From: Armatimonadota bacterium
GTDB taxonomy: Bacteria > Armatimonadota > Chthonomonadetes > Chthonomonadales > CAJBBX01
Assembly: GCA_026392115.1 (NCBI GenBank)
Contig: JAPLCQ010000092.1
Location: 1-64,000 of the forward strand
Reading direction: 5' to 3'
DNA length: 64,000 nucleotides
Every line of letters starts with the position of its first letter. The first letter of the stretch is position 1. The notes below the pieces were generated by a model. The model was given only the letters and a program-made list of their open reading frames with translations, was not told the DNA's origin and searched no databases. Shown here in pieces: positions 19,092-29,201 of this stretch. The position numbers and the translations under genes are program-made.

Positions 19092-21728
19092 CTACTGCTT
19101 CAGCTCCACCACCTCATAGAGGCCCACCGGGCCCACGCGGACCTCGGACCCAGAGCCCCGCCGCGCCACCGCGGCCTGGCCGCCCCGGATCAGCCGCCGG
19201 GCCGAACGCACCGGCCGCTGCGTGACGATGACGGCCTCTGGCCCCGCCGCGCCCTTGAAGCCCGCCACGAAGCCGTCCCGGTTGTGCAGATGGACCCGCA
19301 CGGTCCCGGCCGCCGAGGTGAACACGCCCGAGCGCACCGACGCCGGAGCGGCTACGCGCACCGCCTGCGGGATGCGGGGTTGCAGCAGGCCCATGACGGT
19401 CCGCAACAGCGTCGGTTGGGACGCCCCGCTGGGGCCTTCCTCGAAGTCGTACCGCACGGCCGTCTCGCTGCCGCCCGCCGCCGTCCTGCGCGTCAGCAGC
19501 ACGTTGTCGATCCGGAAGGTGGCCTTCTGCGTGCCCGCGCCGTAGATGACGATCCAGTCCATACCGCGCCACGCCGGGTTGCCGCAGGGCCGGCGCTCCT
19601 CGCGGCGCGTGCCGTCGGGTAGCGTCACACTGATGGTGTAGGCCGCCGCGGCGCCCGGAGCGGCGAAATCGAAGGCCACGCGCAGGTGGAACCAGCCCGA
19701 GATCGGCGCCGCGCAGACCGGACGGCTCTGGGCCAGCAGTCCGTCCTTGGCGCTGAGCATCAGCGTCGGGCCCTCCAGCGGCCCCTGCGACGACCGCAAC
19801 TCCACGGCCGCGGAGGCATCGGGACCCAGCCAGGCATCCATCTCCAGCGCGCCGCCCGTGCACCGTGGCAGGCCGAAGTGCGGCAGTCGGGTCTCCATAT
19901 CCGGGTAGTAGGTCTCCGGCGCCACGGCGTCGTCGCCGAATTCGGCGGCCCACTTGCCCGAGGCCGCCTGCGGCACGAAGGCGATGGTGGTGCGTCCGCC
20001 CACCGCCAGGTCGCGCCCCGCGGTTCGGGCCGGGTCGGCGTCCAGCAGGATCACGCGCCCCTTGCCGTATGCGCGCTCGGCCATGCTCGGCTTGCCGTCG
20101 GCCGTCATCATCGGCTTCCAGGCCGGGCTGGTGAAGCGGACCGGCTTGCGGACGCCCTCGTGCACGAACGCCGCGCCCTTGCCCGCGCGCATCAGCGCCG
20201 CCGACGTGTCCGTGCCGTCGGGCCGCGGCGAGCCCGTACCGGCGTAGCCCAGCTCCTGCTCCAGTGCGCCGCGGACGCGCGGTTGGCCGTCGGCCTGGGC
20301 CGTGCCCGTGCCGCAACCCAGCAGCAGTGTGCCGCCGCTGCGGGCATAGGCGAGGGCGGTGCGCGCCTGCGCGTCGGTGAGGCTTACGGAGAGCGGCAGC
20401 AGCACCGCCTTGTACCCCGCCAGTCGAGCCGGCGCGAAGTCGCGGTCGAAGAGGTACTCCGGGGCCAGATGGGCCTCTCCCAGCGCCGTGGTCCATGCCT
20501 GCAGCGAGCTCCAGTAGGGCGCCGAAGCGCTGCCCGGCGTATCGCCGCGGGCGTAGTGGAAGGTCTCGGTCTGCTGCGAGACGTGCAGGGCCACAGGTGT
20601 CAGGCTTCGTCCGCCCGCCACGGGGCCGATGGCGTGGATGATGGGCGCCATGACGGCCGCCGTGGGGGCCGTGCGGGCGTTGAACGGGTCGCCGCCGAAC
20701 GAGGGCATGCCGCCCGCGGCGTAAGCCGCCAGCGCGTGCTGCACCAGCGGCTCGGCGTTCACCGCCGGTTCGCCGGCCACGTCCAGCGGACGCCACACCT
20801 CGGACTGCGACCTCCCGTAGGCCCGGCAGAGGCGAGTCGTCAGGTCGACCTGCTCCAGCGGCCCGGCTTCGGAACCGGTGATGATGTCGGCCTCGTACCG
20901 GTCGAGCGGCACGGCGCTGCGCCATGGGATGCCCGGGCGATGGTAGTGGTTGATCGCCACGGCCGCTGTGGGCTTGGCCGCGCGTATGGCCGCCGCGAGC
21001 TTGCCGATATACCGCCCGAAGAGGTCGAACCGCCACGCCGCCCACTTCCGGAAAGCCGGGCTCTCCCAGTCCAGCTTGGTGGGCAGCGTCATGCCGGTGT
21101 CGCGCTTGAATCGAGTCTTGCAGGCCGCGCAGCAGCAGGTGAGCGGGTAGGGGCGCTGCCAGATGCCGGTCCAGACCGAGCCGTCGAACCAGATGCCGTC
21201 CAGGTCCAGCCGCTTGACCGCTTCGACGCAGTAGGCGATGAGCGCGTCGCCGTAGCCCGTGTTGATGCAGCAGAAGAGCTCTTCCTCGCCGGGTATGGGA
21301 TAGGGCTCGATGAACTGCTGCCGCCAGTCGGGATGCGCCCGGTAGCCCTGCCGGTTGAAGGTGAGGGGGTGCCACGACATGGCGGCCATGCCCTGCGCCT
21401 TGATCTCGGCCACCCATGCCTTCAGGTCGGCCTCGTAGCGGGCGGCCTGCGGGCCCGGACCGGGGACGTAGGGCGTGTCGAGCAGGGCGTTGCCGGAGGT
21501 GTCGACCATCTCGATCCACCGCGCCTGGATGCCCGCGCGGGCCAATGCGCCCTCCGCCGCCTGCCGCTTCGCCGCATCGGGCTCGGGCGTTGCGGTCCTG
21601 GCCTCCAGCCGGAAGAGCGCCTTGCCGTAGGCGGTTCGTTCCACCGGTGCCGGCCCGGCCGCGGCGGAGCCCATGGCCACCGCCGCCAGACAGACCGCAG
21701 TTCCGATCCCCATCGCCCCCATTCGCAT
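19092..21728 (-). CDS. GH42-like / beta-galactosidase-trimerisation secreted glycosidase-like protein
   Basis: Signal peptide; DGIWFDGSVWTGIWQRPYPLTCCCAACKTRFKRDTG; trimerisation-like GYKAVLLPLSVSLTDAQARTALAYARSGGTLLL; start set to 21728. Confidence 0.7.
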   Translation of the reverse strand: MRMGAMGIGTAVCLAAVAMGSAAAGPAPVERTAYGKALFRLEARTATPEPDAAKRQAAEGALARAGIQARWIEMVDTSGNALLDTPYVPGPGPQAARYEADLKAWVAEIKAQGMAAMSWHPLTFNRQGYRAHPDWRQQFIEPYPIPGEEELFCCINTGYGDALIAYCVEAVKRLDLDGIWFDGSVWTGIWQRPYPLTCCCAACKTRFKRDTGMTLPTKLDWESPAFRKWAAWRFDLFGRYIGKLAAAIRAAKPTAAVAINHYHRPGIPWRSAVPLDRYEADIITGSEAGPLEQVDLTTRLCRAYGRSQSEVWRPLDVAGEPAVNAEPLVQHALAAYAAGGMPSFGGDPFNARTAPTAAVMAPIIHAIGPVAGGRSLTPVALHVSQQTETFHYARGDTPGSASAPYWSSLQAWTTALGEAHLAPEYLFDRDFAPARLAGYKAVLLPLSVSLTDAQARTALAYARSGGTLLLGCGTGTAQADGQPRVRGALEQELGYAGTGSPRPDGTDTSAALMRAGKGAAFVHEGVRKPVRFTSPAWKPMMTADGKPSMAERAYGKGRVILLDADPARTAGRDLAVGGRTTIAFVPQAASGKWAAEFGDDAVAPETYYPDMETRLPHFGLPRCTGGALEMDAWLGPDASAAVELRSSQGPLEGPTLMLSAKDGLLAQSRPVCAAPISGWFHLRVAFDFAAPGAAAAYTISVTLPDGTRREERRPCGNPAWRGMDWIVIYGAGTQKATFRIDNVLLTRRTAAGGSETAVRYDFEEGPSGASQPTLLRTVMGLLQPRIPQAVRVAAPASVRSGVFTSAAGTVRVHLHNRDGFVAGFKGAAGPEAVIVTQRPVRSARRLIRGGQAAVARRGSGSEVRVGPVGLYEVVELKQ

Positions 21729-21858
21729 GGCCTCACCTCCCGCTCGCGCCTGTCTGGCGAGTCTACCGCAGCAGGGGCCGTATGGACCCGTCTCGGGGCA
21801 GGACTCAGCCTGCGGCGCGGCGAACAGGTGAGGGTCCACCATCGGAGGTCCCTCGCCC

Positions 21859-24591
21859 ATGTTCACCCCGCTCCTTCTCGCTCTGGCCATGCTGCCCGGC
21901 CGTCCGACCGCCGCGCAGGCCGCCAGTGCGCCTTTCGTGCCGGCCGACCTGCGCTGCGAACGCCTCGTGACGCCGCTGGCCGAGGAGACCCAGCGTCCCC
22001 GCCTGAGCTGGCGTCTGCTCCCCGCCGACCCCAACGTGCGGGGCATTCGCCAGACGCGCTACCGCATCATCGTGGCCTCTACGGAGGCGCGCCTGGCGTC
22101 GGGCCGCGGAGATATGTGGGACTCCGGCATCGTCTCCTCGCCGCAGACCATCGGCGTGCGCTACGCGGGCGGGCAACTGCTCCCCTGCCGCCGCTACCTC
22201 TGGTCTGTGACCGCGTGGGACCAGTCCGGCGCGTCGGCCGTCGCCCGCTCGTGGTGGGAGACCGGCCCCATGCGCCAGGATGACTGGCACGCCCGATGGC
22301 TCCGGGCGCCCGGCGACCCGGCCAAGCCCAAGGCCGGACCCATGCCCCTCTTCCGACATGAGTTCACGCTGCGCCGCGCTCCCCTGCGGGCCCGCCTCTA
22401 CGTCTGCGGTCTGGGTCACGCCGAAGCGCGCCTGAACGGGCGGAAGGTGGCGGACAGCGTCCTCGATCCCGGCTGGACCAACTACAAGAAGACCTGCCTC
22501 TTCGTGCCCTACGACGTCACGAGCCTGCTGGCCAAGGGCCCCAACTGCCTCGGCATCATGCTGGGCAACGGCATGTACAACGTGCCCGGTGGCCGCTACG
22601 TCAAGTTCACGGGAACCTTCGGGCCGCCCAAGGTGATCGCGCAACTGGTGCTCGACATGCCCGGCGGCCGCCGCGTCTTCATCGGGACCGACGGCTCGTG
22701 GCAGACGGCCCCGGGGCCCATCACCTTCTCCTGCGTCTACGGCGGCGAGGACCACGACGCCCGCCTCGAGCGGCGCGGGTGGGACCTTCCGGGATTGGCG
22801 CCTGCCGAGGTCTGGGAGAAGGCCGTTGTGACCGACGGCCCCGGCGGAGCCCTGCGCCCGCAGATGACCGAGTCCATCGTCGCGCTGGAGCGCCTGGCGC
22901 CTGTGGCCGTCGCCGAGCCGAAGCCCGGGGCCTTCGTCTATGACTTCGGCAAGAACATGAGCGCCATGCCGTCGCTCCGCGTCCAGGGCCCCGCGGGCGC
23001 CAGGGTGCGGCTGATCCCGGCGGAGCGGTTGAACAACGGCCTGGCCGACCAGGGGCAGTCCGGCGGTCCCAGCTACTTCGAGTACACGCTGCGCGGCGGC
23101 GGCATCGAGGAGTGGGAGCCGCGCTTCACCTACTACGGCTGCCGTTGGCTGCAGGTCGAAGGCGCCCAGCCCGACAGTCCCGACGCCCCCCGTGACAAGC
23201 CCGTGGTCGTGGGCCTGGCCCTCCGCGTGGTGGCGCCGAGGATGGAGCGCACCGGCTGGTTCGCCACGTCCGACCCGCTGCTGAACGGCATCCACACGCT
23301 CATCGACCGGGCCATCATCAGCAACACCAAGAGCGTCCTCACGGACTGCCCGCACCGCGAGAAGCTGGGCTGGCTGGAGCAGGACTACCTCGTCGGTCCC
23401 GGGCTCTTCTACAACTACCGCATGGGCGCGACCCTGGAGAAGGTGCTCCGAGACATCCGCGAGGCGCAGACGCCCGACGGCCTCGTGCCCGACATCGCGC
23501 CCGAGTACACGGTCTTCTCCGGAGGCTTCAGAGACTCGCCCGAGTGGGGCGCCGCCTACGCGCTCTGCTCCCAGCAGCTGGCCCAGTTCACCGGCGACAC
23601 CTGGCACCTGCAGATTCACCGGCGCAACGCTACCCGCTATGCCGACTATCTCGTGGGCAAGGCCAGGAACGGCCTGCTCGACTTCGGTCTGGGCGACTGG
23701 GCCGACGTGGGCAGCGGCAAAACGCCCATGGGCGTCACCGCCACCGCCATCGGCGTGGAGACGCTGCGCGCCACGGCGGAGATGTGCCGCGCCGGGAGCC
23801 AGGAGGCCGACGCCCGACGCCTGGAGGCCGAGGCCGAGAAGATGCGCGAGGCCTTCAGCCGCACGTTCCGGCGGCCCGATGGCCCCGGCTTCTGTGAGAC
23901 GAGCCAGACCGCCAACGCCATGGCCCTGGCCCTGAACGTCGCGGCCGACGGCGAGCGCGCGGGCGCCCTGGAGGCGCTCATCGCCGACATCGCGCGACTC
24001 AACGGCCACACGTCCGCCGGCGACATCGGCTTCCGCTATGAGCTGCTGGCGCTGGCGCAGGCCGGGCGTTCCGACCTGGTGCTGGACATGCTCCTCAAGC
24101 GCGAGCACCCGAGCTACGGCTATCAGATCGACCACGGCGCCACGTCGCTCACCGAGGCGTGGGACGGGCCGACGCGGGGCTGGTCGCAGAACCACTTCAT
24201 GCTGGGCCACGCCGACGAGTGGTTCTACGGCTGGCTTGCCGGCATCCGGCCCACGCAACCGGGCTTCTCCACGTTTCTCGTGCGGCCGTACATCGACCGT
24301 CGGCTGGACTGGGTGGCGGCGCAGCACAACTCGCCGCACGGGACCATCGCCGCGCGCTGGGAGATCAAGCGCGAGACGGTGACGCTGGATGTCACCGTGC
24401 CGCCCAACACCGTGGCCACCATCTGGGCGCCGGGAGCCGATGCCCGCGAGGTGCGCCACGCGGCGGCGACTCCGGCCGAGCGGGTCGGCGTGCGCGAGGG
24501 CTGCACGGTCTTCCGCGCCCCCTCCGGCCGCTACACGTTCGCCGCGCCCATGCCGCCGCAGCGGCCCGCCGGCGCACCCGCAAAGGAGTGA
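21859..24591 (+). CDS. Alpha-L-rhamnosidase, GH78-like
   Basis: 910 aa; LSWRLLPADPNVRGIRQTRYRIIVAS; DCPHREKLGWLEQDYLVGPGLFYNY; GATSLTEAWDG. Confidence 0.95.
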   Translation: MFTPLLLALAMLPGRPTAAQAASAPFVPADLRCERLVTPLAEETQRPRLSWRLLPADPNVRGIRQTRYRIIVASTEARLASGRGDMWDSGIVSSPQTIGVRYAGGQLLPCRRYLWSVTAWDQSGASAVARSWWETGPMRQDDWHARWLRAPGDPAKPKAGPMPLFRHEFTLRRAPLRARLYVCGLGHAEARLNGRKVADSVLDPGWTNYKKTCLFVPYDVTSLLAKGPNCLGIMLGNGMYNVPGGRYVKFTGTFGPPKVIAQLVLDMPGGRRVFIGTDGSWQTAPGPITFSCVYGGEDHDARLERRGWDLPGLAPAEVWEKAVVTDGPGGALRPQMTESIVALERLAPVAVAEPKPGAFVYDFGKNMSAMPSLRVQGPAGARVRLIPAERLNNGLADQGQSGGPSYFEYTLRGGGIEEWEPRFTYYGCRWLQVEGAQPDSPDAPRDKPVVVGLALRVVAPRMERTGWFATSDPLLNGIHTLIDRAIISNTKSVLTDCPHREKLGWLEQDYLVGPGLFYNYRMGATLEKVLRDIREAQTPDGLVPDIAPEYTVFSGGFRDSPEWGAAYALCSQQLAQFTGDTWHLQIHRRNATRYADYLVGKARNGLLDFGLGDWADVGSGKTPMGVTATAIGVETLRATAEMCRAGSQEADARRLEAEAEKMREAFSRTFRRPDGPGFCETSQTANAMALALNVAADGERAGALEALIADIARLNGHTSAGDIGFRYELLALAQAGRSDLVLDMLLKREHPSYGYQIDHGATSLTEAWDGPTRGWSQNHFMLGHADEWFYGWLAGIRPTQPGFSTFLVRPYIDRRLDWVAAQHNSPHGTIAARWEIKRETVTLDVTVPPNTVATIWAPGADAREVRHAAATPAERVGVREGCTVFRAPSGRYTFAAPMPPQRPAGAPAKE

Positions 24592-24596
24592 CGCAC

Positions 24597-26606
24597 ATGG
24601 ACAAGCGACCCGTAGCCCTGGAGGACCTCCTCCGGCTGAAGCTGGTGGGCGACGTGCAGATCAGCCCCGACGGACGTCGGCTCTGCTACACGGTCCGCAC
24701 CATCAACGCCGAGAAGAACAAGGCCGAGTGCGCCCTCTGGATGGCCGACGTGGCCGACGGCGCTTCGCGCCCCTTCACCGGAGCGGGCCACAGCGACGGT
24801 TCGCCGCGCTGGTCGCCGGACGGGGCCGCCATCGCCTTCGTCTCCGACCGCGACGGCCCCGGCTCGCAGCTCTACCTCATCGCGGCGGACGGCGGCGAGG
24901 CGCGCAAACTCACCTCGCTGCCCGAAGGCTCCGCCGGTTCGCCGGCGTGATCGCCCGACGGCGCGCGGTTGGCCTTCACCTTCCGCCGGACGCCGGAGGA
25001 GCGCACCGAGAAGGCCGCCGAGGAGCGCAAGAAGAAGGGCCTCAGCAACCCCGTGCGCGTGCATGGCCGCGTCTTCTACCGGCTCGACGGCGCGGGCTAT
25101 CACGACGGCGCGTACCGGCAGGTCTGGGTCGCCGATACCGCCACCGGCGAGGCCGAGGCCCTCACCGACGGCCCCTGGCCCTGTGGAGCGCCCGCTTGGT
25201 CTCCCGACGGCGCCACCCTCCTCTTCGTGGCCAACCGCCGCGACGACGCCGACCTCACCGGCACGCTCGACGACCTCTGGGCCGTCCCCGCGACCGGTGG
25301 CGAAGCGGTTCGAATCGAAGCGCCGCCCGGCCCCAAGTCCGCGCCGGCCTACTCGCCCGACGGCGGCCGCATCGCCTATGTCGGCCATACCGACGTCGAC
25401 GACACCTGGGGAGGCCGCAACGAGCGCGTGCTTATCCTGCCGGCCGGAGGCGCGGCGGAGGCGCTGGACCTTACCGGCGCCGCGGACCTCGCCGTGGGCT
25501 ACGCCACCCTGTCCGATATGCACGAGACCGGCGGCGGTCGTCCGCTTGCCTGGTCTCCCGACGGTCGCGACCTCCTCTTCCCGGTCAGCGAGCGGGGCGA
25601 GACCTACCTGGCCCGCATGGGCGTCGCAGGTGGGAAGCCGGCGCGCGTATCGCCCGGGGGCCGCGCTCTGGGCTCCTTCAGCGTCTCGGCGGACGGCTCG
25701 CGCATCGGCCTGCAACTGGGAAGCGCCGTGGAGCCCCACGAGGCCTGGGTGTCCGACGGCTCCGGTTGCCGCAAGCTGAGCCACACGAACGGCGACCTGA
25801 TGGCCGATGTGGCCTTCGCCATACCCGAGGAGGTGACGGCGCCCACGTCCGACGGCGGCTTCGTGCACGGCTGGGCGTTGCGGCAGGTGGGGGCCGAGGC
25901 GGGCGCCGCGCCCTGCGTCCTCTACGTCCATGGCGGGCCCGCCGGCCAGTACGGCGGCGCGAGCACGCCCTTCCACGAACTGCAGTGGCTGGCCGCGCAG
26001 GGCTACGTGGTGGTCTTCGGCAACCCGCGCGGCAGCAAGGGCTATGGCGAAGCCCACACCATGGCCATCCAGGGCGAGTGGGGCGGCAAGGACTGGGTGG
26101 ATATCCAGGGGCTCGCCGACTACGCCGCGGCCCTGCCCGAGGTCGACCCGGCCCGCATGGCCATCATGGGCGGCTCCTACGGAGGCTACATGACCGCCTG
26201 GGCCGTGGGCCACACCACGCGCTTCGCCTGCGCCATCGCCGACCGGCTGGTGGCCAACCTCCACAGCATGTCCGGCACCTGCGACTTCCCGTGGGAGCCC
26301 GACAAGGAGTTCCCCGGCACGGCCTGGAACCCCGCCGCGCTATGGCGCCTCTCGCCGCTGGCCACCGCCGACAGGATCGAGACGCCTCTGCTCATCATCC
26401 ACTCCGACGGCGACCTGCGCTGCCCGATCGAGCAGGCCGAGCAGCTCTTCGCCGCCCTCCGCTGGCGCCGGAAGACGGTGCAGATGGTGCGCTACCCGGC
26501 CGAGACCAGCCACGGGATGTCGCGCAACGGCCCGCCCGATCTGCGGCTCGACCGCCTCCGCCGCAACCTCGCCTGGCTGGACCGCTTCCTCAAGCCCCGG
26601 GCCTGA
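24597..26606 (+). pseudogene. S9 family (prolyl oligopeptidase/acylaminoacyl-peptidase) protein interrupted by one in-frame TGA at 24948..24950
   Basis: N-terminal part (MDKRPVALEDLLRLKLVGDVQISPDGRRL...EGSAGSPA*) and C-terminal part (SPDGARLAFTFRR...GGSYGGYMTAWAVGHT...) are in the same frame, separated by a single TGA at a WSPDG tryptophan position. Confidence 0.85.
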
Positions 26607-26643
26607 CGCGCAAGCAGGGCGGGAGCCGCCACGGCCCCCGCCC
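26602..26643 (+). repeat. 42-bp hairpin repeat, copy 1 (terminator-like)
   Basis: CCTGACGCGCAAGCAGGGCGGGAGCCGCCACGGCCCCCGCCC; 10-bp stem with one internal A.C mismatch at 26617..26643; 37/42 identical to 27722..27763. Confidence 0.8.
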
Positions 26644-26891
26644 TTCCCGTTGGCCCCGTAGTCCCTCCGAACCCCGTCTGGCAGTGCCCCAAGCCCCTTG
26701 TGCCATCGCCGGGTCGATCCTATGATGGATCAACGATGGCTCCCGCTCGTCGACGCGTCGATTGCGTGACGCCGGAGCCGCTCCCTTACCGCGGCTGACC
26801 CCGACTGCAATCACCGCCCTGCCGAGGCGTGGCGGCGCGCCGGTCGCGTGCGCTGATCGCCCCGAGTCGCACCGAACGTGGAGGCTGCACT

Positions 26892-27638
26892 GTGAGTGAT
26901 GACATCTACACGAGTGGCGAGTACGCCAGTCGTTTCCCCGCCTACCATGTGGAGGATTCGGCCTGGAAGGCGCGGCAGATCACCAATCTGCTGGAGGGAC
27001 GGGACATACCGGTGGCCACCGTCTGCGAGATCGGCTGCGGCGCCGGCGAGGTGCTGAGGCAGCTCCAGCTCCGCATGCCCGACGACGCCCGGTTCTCAGG
27101 CTTCGACATCTCCCCCGATGCCATCGCGGCCTGCCGCGCCAAGGCGACCGACAGACTGACCTTCTACTGCGAAGACCTGCTCACCCGGACCGACAGCGCC
27201 TATGACCTCATGTTGTGCATCGATGTGTTTGAGCATGTTGCGGACTATATCGGATTTCTACGAAAGCTGCAGCCGAAAGCGCGCTATACAGTGTTTCACA
27301 TACCGCTCGACATGTCGGCCCAGTCCGTCACCCGCAACCAGCAGGTCGGCATCCGCAATGTGCTCGGGCATCTGCACTACTTCACCAAGGACACCGCCCT
27401 CGCCACGCTGACCGACTGCGGCTACGAGGTCGTCCGGTGGTCCTACACCATGGGCGGCATCGATCTGCCCAAGAGCATCGCCGCAAAGCTCTCAGCCCTT
27501 CCGCGCCGGTTGGCGGCCCTCCTGCTCGGGCAGGACATGGCCGTGCGCCTGCTTGGCGGCTGCTCGCTGCTGGCGCTCACCCGGCCCCGCGCCGGCGCGT
27601 CTCCCGACGCGCCCACAGGCGTGGCGCCGGACCCGTAG
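26892..27638 (+). CDS. Class I SAM-dependent methyltransferase
   Basis: GTG start; VCEIGCGAGEVLRQL, FSGFDISPDAIAAC, YDLMLCIDVFEHV. Confidence 0.9.
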   Translation: MSDDIYTSGEYASRFPAYHVEDSAWKARQITNLLEGRDIPVATVCEIGCGAGEVLRQLQLRMPDDARFSGFDISPDAIAACRAKATDRLTFYCEDLLTRTDSAYDLMLCIDVFEHVADYIGFLRKLQPKARYTVFHIPLDMSAQSVTRNQQVGIRNVLGHLHYFTKDTALATLTDCGYEVVRWSYTMGGIDLPKSIAAKLSALPRRLAALLLGQDMAVRLLGGCSLLALTRPRAGASPDAPTGVAPDP

Positions 27639-27655
27639 CCCGCGCCGTTTCCCCG

Positions 27656-27685
27656 CGGTGGCTCGGGCCTCCGCACCCGAGTCGC
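27656..27685 (+). repeat. 30-bp intergenic hairpin repeat, copy 1
   Basis: CGGTGGCTCGGGCCTCCGCACCCGAGTCGC; 28/30 identical to 39053..39082. Confidence 0.75.
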
Positions 27686-27721
27686 AGGGGCGCCCGGAAC
27701 TCGACCGTGCGCAAAGCATGA

Positions 27722-27763
27722 CCTGACGCGCAAACAGGGCGGAAGCCTCCATGGCCTCCGCCC
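27722..27763 (+). repeat. 42-bp hairpin repeat, copy 2 (terminator-like)
   Basis: CCTGACGCGCAAACAGGGCGGAAGCCTCCATGGCCTCCGCCC; same stem geometry as 26602..26643 with a compensatory G-C to A-T pair. Confidence 0.8.
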
Positions 27764-27791
27764 CGTCGCTTTCCGGCTGCCGTCCCTCGGC

Positions 27792-29177
27792 TTACGCCAG
27801 GATGGAGAGCGGGCTCTCCAGCAGCTCCTTCAGGGTCAGGAGGAACTTGGCCCCCGGCGCGCCGTCGAGCACGCGGTGGTCCAGCGAGAGACTCAGGTTC
27901 ATCATGGAGCGGATCACCACCTGGCCGTTGCGCACGACAGGCTTCTCGGCCGTGCGGCAGACGCCCAGGATGCAGGACTGCGGCGGCACGATGATCGGGT
28001 CGAACGAGTCGACGCCGAACATGCCGATGTTGGTGATGGTGAATGTCCCGCCGGACATGTCCTCCTGCGTCTGCTTGCCGTCGCGGGCACGGGCGACCAG
28101 GGCCTTCAGGTCCAGGCTGATCTCGCCAAGCGACCGGTTCTCGGCGCCGCGGATCACGGGCACCACCAGGCCGGTTGCCGTCGCCACCGCCACGCCGATG
28201 TTGCGGTCGGCGTAGAGCCGGATTTCATCGCCCACCAGCGCGGCGTTGCAGAGCGGATGGTCCTTCAGGGCGCGGGCCACGGCCTTCACCAGCACGTCGG
28301 TGACGGTGACCTTGGTCTCGTGCGTCTTCTGGATGACCGGGACGAGCTTCTCGCGCAGGGCGATGCACTCCGTCATGTCGACTTCCATGTTCAACGTGAT
28401 GTGCGGCGCCGTGAAGCGCGACTTGGTCACCACGTCGGCCGTCATCTTGCGCAGGCCCTTGAAGGGGATCACCTCGGCGATGGCCGGTGAGCCCGCGGGG
28501 GCGGCCGGAGCGGCCGCGGGCGCCGGAGCCGGTGCCGGGCTTGCGGTGCCCTCGGCGAACTTGCGCACGTCGTCGGCGCGGACCTTGCCGTCGGACGAGG
28601 GGATGGAGCCCACGGGCACGCCCAGCGCTTCGGCGATCTTGGCCGCAAGCGGCGTCGCCTTCACCGTGCCGACCGTCTCCATCGCGGCGGCGTAGGCCTT
28701 TACATCCTCTTCGATGACGCGCCCGCCGGGGCCGCTGCCCTTGCCGGCCAGCGCGGACGCGGCGATGCCCAGTTCGTCGGCCAGGCGGCGCGCGCGCGGC
28801 GAGATCGCGACCGGTGCGGTCGCGGCGGCCGCGGGAGCGGATTCGGCGGCGGCTTGCGCCGCGTCGGGAGCGCCGGCCGCGGGGGCCTCGGCTGCGGGTG
28901 CGGCCGGTGCGTCGCCGGCGGGCACATCGGCCGACTCGCCCTCTGCGCCGATGACGGCGATGGGCGCGTGAACATTGACCACCGCGTCCGCCCCCTCGAT
29001 GATCCGAAGGACGGTGCCGTCGGCGGGCGCCTCGACCTCGAAGTTGGCCTTGTCGGACATCACCTCGAGGAGCGGTTCGCCGGCCTTCACGGCGTCTCCT
29101 TCCTTCTTGAACCACTGAAGGATGGTGCCTTCCTCCATCGTGTTGCCCAGCATCGGCATGTTGAAGACTATGGCCAT
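27792..29177 (-). CDS. Dihydrolipoamide acetyltransferase (E2) of a 2-oxoacid dehydrogenase complex
   Basis: Lipoyl domain EVMSDKANFEVEAPADGTV, E3-binding domain SPRARRLADELGI, catalytic LDHRVLDGAPGAKFL. Confidence 0.95.
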   Translation of the reverse strand: MAIVFNMPMLGNTMEEGTILQWFKKEGDAVKAGEPLLEVMSDKANFEVEAPADGTVLRIIEGADAVVNVHAPIAVIGAEGESADVPAGDAPAAPAAEAPAAGAPDAAQAAAESAPAAAATAPVAISPRARRLADELGIAASALAGKGSGPGGRVIEEDVKAYAAAMETVGTVKATPLAAKIAEALGVPVGSIPSSDGKVRADDVRKFAEGTASPAPAPAPAAAPAAPAGSPAIAEVIPFKGLRKMTADVVTKSRFTAPHITLNMEVDMTECIALREKLVPVIQKTHETKVTVTDVLVKAVARALKDHPLCNAALVGDEIRLYADRNIGVAVATATGLVVPVIRGAENRSLGEISLDLKALVARARDGKQTQEDMSGGTFTITNIGMFGVDSFDPIIVPPQSCILGVCRTAEKPVVRNGQVVIRSMMNLSLSLDHRVLDGAPGAKFLLTLKELLESPLSILA

Positions 29178-29201
29178 GGAACGCCTCCTAGCGTGTGAGT
29201 G

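Noticed and set aside
24597-26606. UGA reassigned to tryptophan genome-wide
   Set aside because: TGA is the natural terminator of several intact genes in this window, so the TGA at 24948 is a local event.
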